A stretch of DNA of 32,086 bases from Verrucomicrobiota bacterium (lineage in GTDB: Bacteria; Verrucomicrobiota; Verrucomicrobiia; Limisphaerales; J093), in the NCBI GenBank assembly GCA_029556615.1, contig JAKQDD010000191.1:1-32086 (forward strand), given 5' to 3'. The notes beneath the pieces were generated by a model. It was not told the DNA's origin and did no database searches. It saw only the letters and a list, made by a program, of their open reading frames with translations. Position numbers and translations under genes: made by a program. Positions 1 through 10,188 of the stretch are shown in pieces (within the stretch, counting starts at the first letter, position 1; each line of letters opens with the position of its first letter).

Positions 1-130
1 GGGCTTCGTTGCTCCGTCGGTCGAGTATCGCCAGGGATACACTCCCTCCTCGCGCGGCTCGACCGAGCTCGCCGAGGTCCTCGTCCCAGGCCGTTTTGGG
101 CGCAACGAATGTCCACCCATTTGAGGGACA
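1..130. repeat. Nested inverted-repeat block
   Basis: No gene is visible here. The block contains four sets of complementary arms: TTCGTTGC at 5-12 with GCAACGAA at 102-109; TCGGTCGAG at 17-25 with CTCGACCGA at 58-66; GTATC at 25-29 with GATAC at 36-40; and TGTCC at 110-114 with GGACA at 126-130. The first three nest inside one another, so either strand could fold into a long branched hairpin. It could be a mobile-element end, a structured RNA or a REP-like element; I cannot choose between these. The window edge may cut it. Confidence 0.5.
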
Positions 131-137
131 CCACACT

Positions 138-367
138 AGCGAGGCGCCGCCTCAGACCTAACCAAGTCCACGATCCCATGAAGCCTCCCTGCCTTTCCGG
201 ACCCTCTTTCCCACGCCTCGCTAATGTAGAGTCCTCGACGGAAGGTGGGGAGGCCCGGAACGGCAGGGACCAAACTTGACCTGTTGACCCCACATTCCAC
301 AAGTCGAGGACTCCACGACTTTTCCCAGACTTCGCTGGGAACATGGGCTTCGCCTGCGGCGAGCAGC
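138..367 (+). repeat. Dispersed repeat family B, copy 1
   Basis: First of three same-strand copies (others near 26423 and 31691). It has three stem modules: AGCGAGGCG at 138-146 with CGCCTCGCT at 214-222; GAGTCCTCGAC at 229-239 with GTCGAGGACTC at 303-313; and a short hairpin TCCCAG (323-328)/CTGGGA (335-340) with a 6-base loop. Arms and spacings recur in the other copies. A minus-strand reading frame crosses all copies with a similar peptide (LYISEA...RLHGI), but I think it is a by-product of the repeat. No transposase is attached. Confidence 0.8.
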
Positions 368-394
368 ACCGCCGGATCGCGCGGGCAACATCGA

Positions 395-404
395 CAACAT
401 GTTG
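395..404. repeat. Perfect 10-bp palindrome
   Basis: CAACATGTTG lies between repeat B1 and repeat A1, upstream of pyruvate kinase. It is short and could be a chance palindrome; no regulator can be assigned. Confidence 0.25.
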
Positions 405-433
405 GTAGGTATTCTCTGACAAGGGGCTAGAGC

Positions 434-552
434 GCCCGCCCGCTTGCGGGCGGGCCACCCCGGAGCCGACACCCCACGCGCCTACAGGGCGAAAACCCAC
501 CAGGAGCCGATGGCGCACGTTCGCGCCGCAGGCGTTAGGCGAGGATCCGGGA
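434..552 (+). repeat. Dispersed repeat family A, copy 1
   Basis: Opens with a 10-bp perfect hairpin, GCCCGCCCGC (434-443) and its complement (446-455) around TT. A conserved stretch of about 95 bases follows, ending in GGCGAGGATCCGGG. The same block occurs near 4847 on this strand and near 21164 and 29500 inverted. It sits about 60 bases upstream of pyruvate kinase, so it may lie in that gene's leader. The hairpin has no following T-run, so it is not a classical terminator. Confidence 0.8.
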
Positions 553-609
553 GTGCAGAGGCGGCTTGCCAACGGGCGTCGGTTCTGGAAGCGTTGCCGC
601 CACCACATC

Positions 610-2028
<1,419 letters not shown>

Positions 2029-2031
2029 CGG

Positions 2032-3306
2032 TCATCGCAGATGGCGGTCGGCGAAGTCGAGGAAGACGCGCCAATCCTCGCGGGTCATCGAGTGTTTCCC
2101 GGGCCGGATGAAGTACCCGAGGCGGCTCAGCACCGGCTGGCCAAGAGGTGGCATGCGGTCCGCGGCGAGGCCGTCGACCCCGAGGAAGCGGTAGACCGGG
2201 GAGGCGGCGCGGGCCATGGCGAATTGGCCCTCCGGGTTGGCCCAGGTGTCCTCGACGGCGTTGGGCAGGAGGACGGGGCGGGGCGCGCAAAGGGCGATGA
2301 GTTCGTGTTGGTCGAAGGGGAGACGGTCGGGGCCGAGGTTGAATTGCTTATACACGGCGTTGAACCAGTGCGGGAACCGGTCGTTGATCGCTTTCACGGA
2401 CTCGCCCACGGTCGAGCGGTTGGGGGCGGTGCCGCCGCAACCGGCCTGAAGGGGGATGGCCATCGCGAAGCGCTCGTCCAACGCGGCGGCAACAAGCGCC
2501 GCCTTGCCGTTGCGCGAATGGCCGACGACGGCGACCCGGCGGGCGTCGATGGCCGGGTCGGTCACAAGGTAATCGAGCGCGCGGGAGAGGCTCCACCCCC
2601 AGGCCGCAATGGTCCCCCAATCGGCCCGGTCGCCCCGACGTGCGTAATAGGCCCGAATCCCCTCGGCGGCCTCGGGCCGGTCGGGCTCGGCGTCACCGTT
2701 GTAGAATGTGGCCACGGCATAGCCGCGGTCGATGGACTGCTCGATCGCCCAACCCTCAGCCTCGCTCCCGCGGGCGGCGTCGGTGGCCCGGTTGTTGGTG
2801 CAACCTTTGCAGAACCCGGACATCCAGGAAACCGGCAGGGCCACGCGCGGATCGGCAAGGACGGTGTGGTTTCCGCAGAAGTTGAGGCCCAGGAATGCCG
2901 GGACCGTGCCGGAGCGGCGGTTGGGGATGACGATCATCAGGTGGATCCGGGGCGCGGTGGCGTCCCCGAGGGCGATCGTCACCTGTTTGAGGGTCGCCTT
3001 GCCGCCGAGGGCATCGGCGTCGGTGCGATCGACGGCGAATCGGGGTCGGACCGGCTTCGCCGGCGTGCCGCCGTACATGTAATGCCGGAACAGCGCCTTG
3101 ATCTCGAGCCGCCGGCGGTTCCAGTCGGACTTGCTCTTGACCGGTTGACCGTTCTCGAACACGAGCGGATTGGGCGGAATGGGGTGGGCGGTCAGCTCCG
3201 CCGGCGCGCGGAACTGCGCGGCCTGCGGCGGGGGGGCAGAGGTCGCTGGAGTCATGGTGAACGTGCAGGTTAGGAGCCAGGCGAGGGATGCGAGGGACAT
3301 TCTCAT
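2032..3306 (-). CDS. CE15 glucuronoyl esterase-like secreted protein
   Basis: A 424-residue alpha/beta hydrolase of carbohydrate esterase family 15. Characterised members cleave ester bonds between lignin and the 4-O-methyl-glucuronic acid of xylan. Motifs: nucleophile elbow GHSRNGKAAL with Ser264, the following GCGGTAPNRS oxyanion/acid region, FPHWFN, and the late histidine in GKHSMTRE (His405). The start at 3306 begins a good signal peptide (MRMSLASLAWLLTCTF..., cut likely near ATSA), so it should be exported; upstream in-frame sequence is arginine- and proline-rich and unlike coding sequence. It lies 44 bases after the isomerase gene on the same strand, probably one transcript. The family call is firm; the natural substrate is inferred. 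Confidence 0.88.
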   Translation of the reverse strand: MRMSLASLAWLLTCTFTMTPATSAPPPQAAQFRAPAELTAHPIPPNPLVFENGQPVKSKSDWNRRRLEIKALFRHYMYGGTPAKPVRPRFAVDRTDADALGGKATLKQVTIALGDATAPRIHLMIVIPNRRSGTVPAFLGLNFCGNHTVLADPRVALPVSWMSGFCKGCTNNRATDAARGSEAEGWAIEQSIDRGYAVATFYNGDAEPDRPEAAEGIRAYYARRGDRADWGTIAAWGWSLSRALDYLVTDPAIDARRVAVVGHSRNGKAALVAAALDERFAMAIPLQAGCGGTAPNRSTVGESVKAINDRFPHWFNAVYKQFNLGPDRLPFDQHELIALCAPRPVLLPNAVEDTWANPEGQFAMARAASPVYRFLGVDGLAADRMPPLGQPVLSRLGYFIRPGKHSMTREDWRVFLDFADRHLR

Positions 3307-3350
3307 GGGAGACTGAAGTGCGGGTTGCCTCAAGGGTGGGGGAAAGAGGT

Positions 3351-4775
3351 TCAGCAAACGCGGCGGGTCGTGATCCCCAGCAACGCGCCGAGCTTCTCGA
3401 TTCGGGCGGCCACGTGCCCGACGCCGACGGCGCAGTGGTGGGCGGGGCCATGGACGTTCCATTCATTGACGAACCGCCGGGCGCCGATGGGAAACCGATA
3501 CCGGCTGTTGGTGTTGCCGATCTCGAGGATCGGCCCGGGGACGGACTCGGCCTCGGCCACCAGGAACTCGAGGCGGCCGTCGACGGTCTGGACCACGGAG
3601 AGCAGCGTGACCGGACCGTGCCTAACCGACATCTCGACCGAGAGGCCGCGGCCGACCTTGCCGTGATAAACGCGCAAGGGGCGGACTTTGGTCTTGCCTT
3701 CGGCAATCGCAATGTGGCCGGGACCGTCGTGCCCCATCAGCACGACGTCGTCGGGAAAGTCCATCGCATAGTACTCGGTGAACGAGCCCCCCACGCCGAA
3801 CGCGTCCAGGATCTTCATCGCCTGGACGTTCTTGATCTCGAATTCGCCGGCGACGGGGACGCTGCGGGCGGTGAGTAGGGAATTGCCGAGGATGATCGAG
3901 CTGATGGCGTCCTCGTTCTCGGGGTTGCCGGTTCCCATGTAGTAGTAGGCCAGGGATCCGAGGCGATGCTGGCGCACGAGGCGGTCAAGGGCCACCGAGG
4001 TGCGGGCGGCCCGTTCGAGCTCCGCCGCGGGACAATCCGGCTGCACGTCGAAGCGCTCGTGAAACTCGGCAACGCGCGCCGCGATGGCGCGCGCTGTGAC
4101 CTGCCGCCGGAGATCGGCCAGTTCGTCGACCTCGAGAACCTCGATGTGGCCTCCGAACGTGGCGCAGTGCTGCGTCAGGTCCGAGTAGATGTCCAGCATG
4201 CCGCCGTAGTAGTGGCCCATGATCCCGAGCCGGTTGTGGAAGAGGACATTCGCCACCCGCGCCGCCTCGATCCAGTCGTCCACTTCGCCCCAGCACGGCG
4301 GATCGTCGTGCAGCATTCCGGTGATCTGGTGAAAGGTAATGCGGGCCCGATTGAACACATTCGCGATCTCCGGGACCGGACACGCGCCGCAGTGCGCCAG
4401 CCACTCGCCGGTCATTGCAGTCCGGTCCCCCATCCGGTTGAACTGCGTGTAGTCAATCGCCGGCGCCGGCTGGAGGTTGAGGACGATTACGGGGACACGC
4501 GCCCGCTGCACCACGGGAAGGACGGTCGAGGAGAGCGCATAGGTGGTCACATGCAGGAACAGGAGATCCACATCCTCCCGGCGGAACCGATGGCCGGCTT
4601 CAAGCGCTTTCTCGGGCGTGTCGATCAGCCCCAGGTTGACCACCCGGATGCCCGGCCGGCGCAACCGGCCCGCCACCACCCGCACGCAGGCCTCCAACCG
4701 CTGCTTCAGTCCCTTGAACTGCGGCCAGTACGCGTCCAAACCAATCCCAAACAAGCCGATCGTTGCGGGTCTCAC
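3351..4775 (-). CDS. L-arabinose/L-fucose isomerase-family protein
   Basis: 474 residues, similar in size to AraA (about 500). The family interconverts aldoses and ketoses using a divalent metal. The N-terminal half is Rossmann-like (TIGLFGIGLDAYWPQFKGL, then LLFLHVTTYALSSTVLP and VPVIVLNLQP). The later half holds the likely metal ligands in order: Glu in GEFEIKN, Glu in GGSFTEYYAMD, His in GHDGPGH and His in WNVHGPAHHCAVG, matching the two-Glu, two-His set of AraA. Some members of this superfamily act on other sugars, so arabinose is not assured. It is upstream of the CE15 esterase on the same strand, which suggests processing of sugars from hemicellulose. Alternative name: FucI/AraA-like protein. 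Confidence 0.8.
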   Translation of the reverse strand: MRPATIGLFGIGLDAYWPQFKGLKQRLEACVRVVAGRLRRPGIRVVNLGLIDTPEKALEAGHRFRREDVDLLFLHVTTYALSSTVLPVVQRARVPVIVLNLQPAPAIDYTQFNRMGDRTAMTGEWLAHCGACPVPEIANVFNRARITFHQITGMLHDDPPCWGEVDDWIEAARVANVLFHNRLGIMGHYYGGMLDIYSDLTQHCATFGGHIEVLEVDELADLRRQVTARAIAARVAEFHERFDVQPDCPAAELERAARTSVALDRLVRQHRLGSLAYYYMGTGNPENEDAISSIILGNSLLTARSVPVAGEFEIKNVQAMKILDAFGVGGSFTEYYAMDFPDDVVLMGHDGPGHIAIAEGKTKVRPLRVYHGKVGRGLSVEMSVRHGPVTLLSVVQTVDGRLEFLVAEAESVPGPILEIGNTNSRYRFPIGARRFVNEWNVHGPAHHCAVGVGHVAARIEKLGALLGITTRRVC

Positions 4776-4846
4776 GGGGCGGAGACTAGTCCGAAAGCCC
4801 GTCAGGCATCAAACCTCAAAACCCATGCCCTCCATACCCTATGGAA

Positions 4847-4964
4847 CCCGCCCGCCAGCGGGCGGGCCACCCCGGAGCCGACACCCCACGCGCCGACAAG
4901 GCGAAAACCCACCAGGAGCCGATGGCCAACGTTCGCGCCGCACGCGTCAGGCGAGGATCCGGGC
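4847..4964 (+). repeat. Dispersed repeat family A, copy 2
   Basis: Same orientation as copy 1. It starts with CCCGCCCGC, a CA loop and the complementary arm (4847-4866), followed by the conserved block ending GCGAGGATCCGGG. It lies between the start of the isomerase gene (minus strand) and the start of msrB (plus strand), a divergent junction that must also contain both promoters. Confidence 0.8.
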
Positions 4965-5020
4965 CCCACGCCCGGCGACTGGCGGAACCGGTCGGCCGGG
5001 GCTACACTGCGTCGAGTGTC

Positions 5021-5560
5021 ATGAAACCGCTGAACATCGTCTGTCTCTGGGCCGTGGCGGCCCTGCTGGCCGCCGCGGATCTTCGCGCTGCCGACACGCC
5101 CCCCCCGGCGCGGCCGCCAGCCAATCCTCCCGTCACCAGCCCTTCCCCCCCGGCGAGCCCGACCGTCGTCAAGACGGAGGCCGACTGGCGGCGCCAGCTC
5201 ACCCCGGAGCAGTTCCGCGTCCTGCGCCAGAAGGGGACGGAACGCGCCTTCACCGGGGCCTACTGGAATCATCACCAAGCCGGGACCTACCGGTGTGCCG
5301 GCTGTGGCCAGGAGTTGTTCGCCTCCCAGGCCAAGTTCGATTCCGGTTGCGGCTGGCCGAGCTTCAGCACCCCGCGGCAGAAGGAGGCCGTGCGGACACA
5401 GCCCGACTGGAGCCACTCGATGCAACGGATCGAGGTGCTCTGCGCCCGCTGCGGCGGCCATCTCGGGCATGTCTTCCCCGACGGCCCCCAGCCGACCGGC
5501 CTTCGCTACTGCATCAACTCCGCCGCGCTGACATTCCAGAAGGCCCCCAAAACGCCGTGA
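5021..5560 (+). CDS. msrB: Peptide-methionine (R)-S-oxide reductase, exported
   Basis: Reduces the R form of methionine sulfoxide in oxidised proteins. The 179-residue product has a signal peptide (MKPLNIVCLWAVAALLAAADLRAA), a proline-rich linker to about residue 48, then the MsrB domain. Two zinc CxxC pairs are visible (CAGC and CARC), as are GCGWPSF, GGHLGHVFPDGP and the catalytic cysteine in RYCINSAAL (Cys164). The export signal suggests repair of envelope proteins. The ATG at 5021 was chosen because the signal peptide starts there; the longer frame upstream reads through repeat A2. It is convergent with the regulator gene, with nine bases between them. Confidence 0.95.
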   Translation: MKPLNIVCLWAVAALLAAADLRAADTPPPARPPANPPVTSPSPPASPTVVKTEADWRRQLTPEQFRVLRQKGTERAFTGAYWNHHQAGTYRCAGCGQELFASQAKFDSGCGWPSFSTPRQKEAVRTQPDWSHSMQRIEVLCARCGGHLGHVFPDGPQPTGLRYCINSAALTFQKAPKTP

Positions 5561-5569
5561 GACCGCCGA

Positions 5570-6181
5570 CTACTGATAGATCACGACCAGGAACACGGCG
5601 GCCGGTGTTCTTCCCGCGTTGACGATGGCGTGGGGTACATCCGCCCGATAACTGGCCGAATCGCCGCGGTTGAGCGTCTCGAGGTCGTCGCCGGACTCCA
5701 CCCTGATCTGCCCCCGTTGCACGGTCAGGAACTCGCGCGTGCCCTGGAAATGTGGGGCGCTGCGGAGGGCGCCGCCCGGTTGCAGAATCAGTTCGTAGAT
5801 TTCGACGTCCTTCTCCAGGTTCAACGGCGAGAGCGTGCGCAGCTCGCAGTGCCGATCCGACCGGTAATGATACGTCCGATCGTTGGCGTGAATCACGGTC
5901 ACCGAGGTGCTCGCGGAGGGCATCTCCAGCAGGTCCCCGAGCGTGAGGTTGAACGCCCGGGCGATGCGCAGGGTGACCGCCAGCGTGGGATTGGCGCGCT
6001 CCCGCTCGATCTGGCTGAGCATCGACCGACTGACGCCGCTGGCGCGGGCCAGCGCCTCGAGCGACCAGCCGCGGACGGTGCGGAGTTCGCGCACGCGGCC
6101 GCCGAGGTGGCGATGCAGCGCCTCGGCAGGCCCCTGAGAAACCGGCGCCGGCGGGTCGGAAGCGGCAGGCGATGTTTTCAT
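5570..6181 (-). CDS. XRE-family regulator with C-terminal cupin
   Basis: A 203-residue DNA-binding regulator. Residues about 25-82 form an XRE-type helix-turn-helix (RVRELRTVRGWSLEALARAS, then GVSRSMLSQIERERANPTL). Residues about 120-200 form a cupin_2 barrel (LQPGGALRSAPHFQGTREFL ... GDSASYRADVPHAIVN), which in relatives senses a small molecule. The start at 6181 is the only suitable methionine; the frame stays open far upstream, antisense to tdh, but that part has no domain. It is divergent from tdh-kbl with a 150-base gap, so it probably controls those genes and possibly itself. The ligand is unknown; threonine, glycine or aminoketobutyrate are guesses. Confidence 0.9.
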   Translation of the reverse strand: MKTSPAASDPPAPVSQGPAEALHRHLGGRVRELRTVRGWSLEALARASGVSRSMLSQIERERANPTLAVTLRIARAFNLTLGDLLEMPSASTSVTVIHANDRTYHYRSDRHCELRTLSPLNLEKDVEIYELILQPGGALRSAPHFQGTREFLTVQRGQIRVESGDDLETLNRGDSASYRADVPHAIVNAGRTPAAVFLVVIYQ

Positions 6182-6331
6182 ATTGTTCAATATACTGGAG
6201 AATGTTCTTGCATAATGGACGACGCGGTCTAGGATGCCGGCACGGTTTCCAGTCCGTGGCCGAACCCTGCCGGGCAGGGCGGGGGGGGGCAAGCCCTTTT
6301 CCGGAACTGGACCGCGAGGTGAAAGGCGACC
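6182..6331. promoter_or_regulatory. Divergent regulator/tdh intergenic region
   Basis: This gap separates two divergent genes and must hold both promoters. An AT-rich patch at 6181-6216 stands out from GC-rich surroundings. It contains ATTG-TT-CAAT (6183-6192), a TATACT hexamer (6191-6196) and CATAAT (6211-6216). ATTG/CAAT is a small dyad and a candidate operator for the XRE regulator, but I found no convincing paired -35/-10 set. The tdh ribosome-binding site GAGGTGA is at 6316-6322, nine bases before the ATG. Confidence 0.45.
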
Positions 6332-7357
6332 ATGAAAGCACTTGTGAAACGAAAGTCGGAGCCGGGGCTGTGGCTGGAGGAGGTGCCGGAACCGAAGCCG
6401 GGACTGAATGATGTTCTGATCCGGGTGGACCGGACGGGGATTTGCGGCACGGACGTGCACATTTACAAATGGGACGCGTGGGCGCAGCGGACGATTCCGG
6501 TGCCGATGGTGGTGGGGCACGAGTTTGTGGGGGAGGTGGTCGAGGTCGGGTCGAACGTGAAGGACTTTTTCCCGGGTGACCTGGTGAGTGCGGAGGGGCA
6601 CGTGGTTTGCGGGCGGTGCCGGAACTGCCTGGCCGGGCGGCGGCATCTTTGCAGGGACACGAAGGGGATCGGCGTGAACCGGCCGGGGGCGTTTGCGGAA
6701 TACTTGTGCGTGCCGATGACGAATGTGTGGCATCACCGGCCGGGGATCGACCTGGACGTGGCGGCGATCTTCGATCCGTTTGGGAACGCCGTGCACACGG
6801 CGCTGTCGTTCCCGGTGCTGGGCGAGGACGTGCTGGTGACGGGTGCGGGGCCCATCGGGATCATGGCCGCGGCGGTGGTGCGGCATGCGGGCGCGCGTTT
6901 CGTGGTGATCACGGATTTGAACGAGTACCGGCTGGATCTGGCGCGGAAGATGGGTGTCACCATGGCGCACGATGTGCGGCAGGGGACGCTGTCGGAGGTT
7001 CAGCAGAAGCTGGGGATGAAGGAGGGATTCGATGTCGGGCTCGAGATGTCGGGGAACCCGGCTGCCTTCCGGGATCTGATTGCGAACCTGTGCCATGGGG
7101 GCAAGGTGGCGATGCTGGGGATTCCGCCCGAGGAAATGGCGATTGACTGGAACCGGGTGGTGTTCAACATGCTGACGATCAAGGGGATCTACGGGCGGGA
7201 GATGTACGAGACCTGGTACAAGATGACGGTGATGCTCGAGAGCGGGCTGGACATCCGGCCGGTGATCACGCATCGGTTCCACTACACCGAGTTCGAGAAG
7301 GGATTCGAGGCGATGATCTCGGGCCAGTCCGGCAAGGTCATCCTCAACTGGCGGTAG
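6332..7357 (+). CDS. tdh: L-threonine 3-dehydrogenase
   Basis: Zinc- and NAD-dependent medium-chain dehydrogenase that oxidises L-threonine to 2-amino-3-ketobutyrate. It has 341 residues, the length of the E. coli enzyme. Motifs: GICGTDVHIYKWDAW with catalytic-zinc Cys38, GHEFVGEVVEVG, the structural-zinc cysteines in CGRCRNCLAGRRHLC, and the nucleotide-binding VTGAGPIGIMAAAVV. The ending SGKVILNW is typical of Tdh. A clear GAGGTGA precedes the ATG. kbl follows after 13 bases, so the two steps are made together, and the divergent XRE-cupin gene is the likely regulator. Confidence 0.96.
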   Translation: MKALVKRKSEPGLWLEEVPEPKPGLNDVLIRVDRTGICGTDVHIYKWDAWAQRTIPVPMVVGHEFVGEVVEVGSNVKDFFPGDLVSAEGHVVCGRCRNCLAGRRHLCRDTKGIGVNRPGAFAEYLCVPMTNVWHHRPGIDLDVAAIFDPFGNAVHTALSFPVLGEDVLVTGAGPIGIMAAAVVRHAGARFVVITDLNEYRLDLARKMGVTMAHDVRQGTLSEVQQKLGMKEGFDVGLEMSGNPAAFRDLIANLCHGGKVAMLGIPPEEMAIDWNRVVFNMLTIKGIYGREMYETWYKMTVMLESGLDIRPVITHRFHYTEFEKGFEAMISGQSGKVILNWR

Positions 7358-7370
7358 ACGCCGCACGCTT

Positions 7371-8555
<1,185 letters not shown>

Positions 8556-8640
8556 GGGTCCACGGGCAAAAACCAGGAGTCGAACCGAGACCTGCGATCC
8601 GGCACGGGACGCAGCCCTGCCGCAGGGCGTTGCGGACCGT

Positions 8641-8931
8641 GTGTCGGTAGGGCGCGCTGTCCTCAGCGTCGGACGGGGCACCGACCTGCCGTTTCAGGTC
8701 ATCGGAGCCCCCAGCTTCGCCGGCGACGATCTGGCACGCCGGTTCAACCCGATGGGCGTGCCGGCGATCGAGGCTGAGCCCCATGAGTTCACTCCGTCTC
8801 AGGCGCCCTATGCGGGGTTCCGCTGCCACGGGATTGGGTTGCGGGCCAAGGACCGGCGTGCGCTCCGGCGCCTGAGGGCGGGGTTCCACCTCCTGGCGGC
8901 GGCGATTGCCGCCTGCGGCTCGCGTCCGTGA
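8641..8931 (+). pseudogene. Remnant of NamZ/DUF1343 exo-muramidase C-terminus
   Basis: About 90 residues match the C-terminal part of the DUF1343 family (exo-beta-N-acetylmuramidase NamZ, peptidoglycan recycling). The segment runs from LSVGRGTDLPFQVIGAPSF through FTPSQAPYAGFRCHGIGL to RRLRAGFHLLAAAIA. Full members are about 400 residues; the rest, including the N-terminal catalytic domain, is absent. The in-frame sequence from the kbl stop to 8640 has no resemblance to the family. The nominal start is a GTG without a ribosome-binding site. I read this as the tail of a deleted gene rather than an active small protein. Confidence 0.7.
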
Positions 8932-9012
8932 GGTCTGAGATCAGGGAGGCCTGAAATTGCCCTTGCCAAGGACCGTGTGGCATCGTTGAATGCGCGTCGC
9001 ATTCGCCTTCGT

Positions 9013-9088
<76 letters not shown>

Positions 9089-10188
9089 CCTTCAAAATAA
9101 CCAATAGAATCAGGGGTTTGGTGCGTGTTTGTCCTGTTGAAAGTCAGTGCGTTTTTGGTCTCCTAGAAACCTGTCTGTCCGGTTGCTGTCCGGTATTTCG
9201 AGCTCTGAACCGCGGTTCCGGTGGTGTTCTGGCAACCGCTGGGCAGCCGGACTGCACGGCTGGATTCTGTTCCTTCGTGCCGGCGTGTCCGGCGGGCGTT
9301 GCCGAGGCTCACCTTGGGCGGGGGGAACGCCACTTCCGCTTATCCGTTTCGGGTCTGATACGCGGATGGTGTCCCGGTAGCACCCGACACACGTTCCCGG
9401 ATTCTACTGTGCGTTTTGGCCAGTGCTGGCGCGAAAGCGGGCCATCCTGGCGTGTGATCGCCCGGCGGGTCCGGCAGTCTCTCTTCGCCTCGGTGCTGCT
9501 GCATGTCAAGGCAGTGCGCAAACCTCGGCGTTCGCCCAGCGGTAGTGGCGGTGTCCGCTGGCGGCGTTCCGTTGGGATCGACTGGCCCAAGCAAACCCTT
9601 GGGACGGATCGAAACGCGATGCAGGCCAAGCCACGCTGCGGCACGGGCTATCGTTGGCGACAGGGACAATCCGAGGCTGGGGCAAGGGATCCGTTTGTCG
9701 CGGCGACCCACCCGCCGGCCACCCCCGGCACCCCCGCAGGGACCCCTCCCACCCCGCGTCATGAACGGGACTCCGGCGCGGAATCGGCAATTCAGCCGGA
9801 ACGATCTCCGCCTCCCGCCCTGTGAACAACTTCGTCAGGGTGGCTGTCCACGGATGTCACACTCCCCGTGGCAGACTCCGGGCGATATGGTCGGACCAGG
9901 CGTGATGCCGAGGGTCCGCACGTCCGCGAACCGGCCCGCTGACGGCACTGCATACTAAGGTTTATGCACGATTTTGCTGGTTCCGGGCTTCTGTCGGCGC
10001 GATAAAGGTACCTGTATGCGCTGTCCAAGGCTCACGGCGGGACCGAGAGCGCGGATGCGTTGTGCTGGCGATGACACTGAAGACGTGCAGCCGTCCTCTC
10101 CCCTTACATCCGCCGCAACTCCCGGCCTCCGCCACAGGAAGCGCCGGCCCTGCCGTCACAAGCGCACACTTTGACAAAGGACCACACC
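9089..10188. other. 1.1-kb stretch without a recognisable gene
   Basis: Begins AT-rich just after the tRNA, then becomes GC-rich. Several frames stay open, including one of about 280 codons through the tRNA, but none has family-like composition, domains or a credible start. It contains repeat C1 at 9819-9892. The end holds the ribosome-binding site AAAGGA (10176-10181) of the next gene. Eroded mobile DNA is possible, given the neighbouring tRNA and lower-GC genes, but no integrase or transposase fragment could be read. Confidence 0.5.
9819..9892 (+). repeat. Dispersed repeat family C, copy 1
   Basis: About 74 bases similar to 12833-12905 on the same strand, with a 35-base identical core at 9854-9888. 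The core contains TGTCAC and GTGGCA separated by ACTCCCC, arms that pair with one G-T wobble on one strand, so a small RNA hairpin is possible. Both copies open with CCTGTGAACAACT. Confidence 0.75.

Noticed and set aside
136..369. Small minus-strand protein across repeat B1, with relatives in the other B copies
   Set aside because: The frame is present because the repeat is; differences between copies include many amino-acid changes and no start signal is shared.
9089..9130. Possible att site at the tRNA-Phe 3' end
   Set aside because: I could not find a second copy of the tRNA 3' sequence or an integrase in the window.
10170..10175. TTGACA before the secreted-protein gene as a -35 box
   Set aside because: It is only 14 bases before the ATG and merges with the ribosome-binding site, so it cannot serve as that gene's -35.
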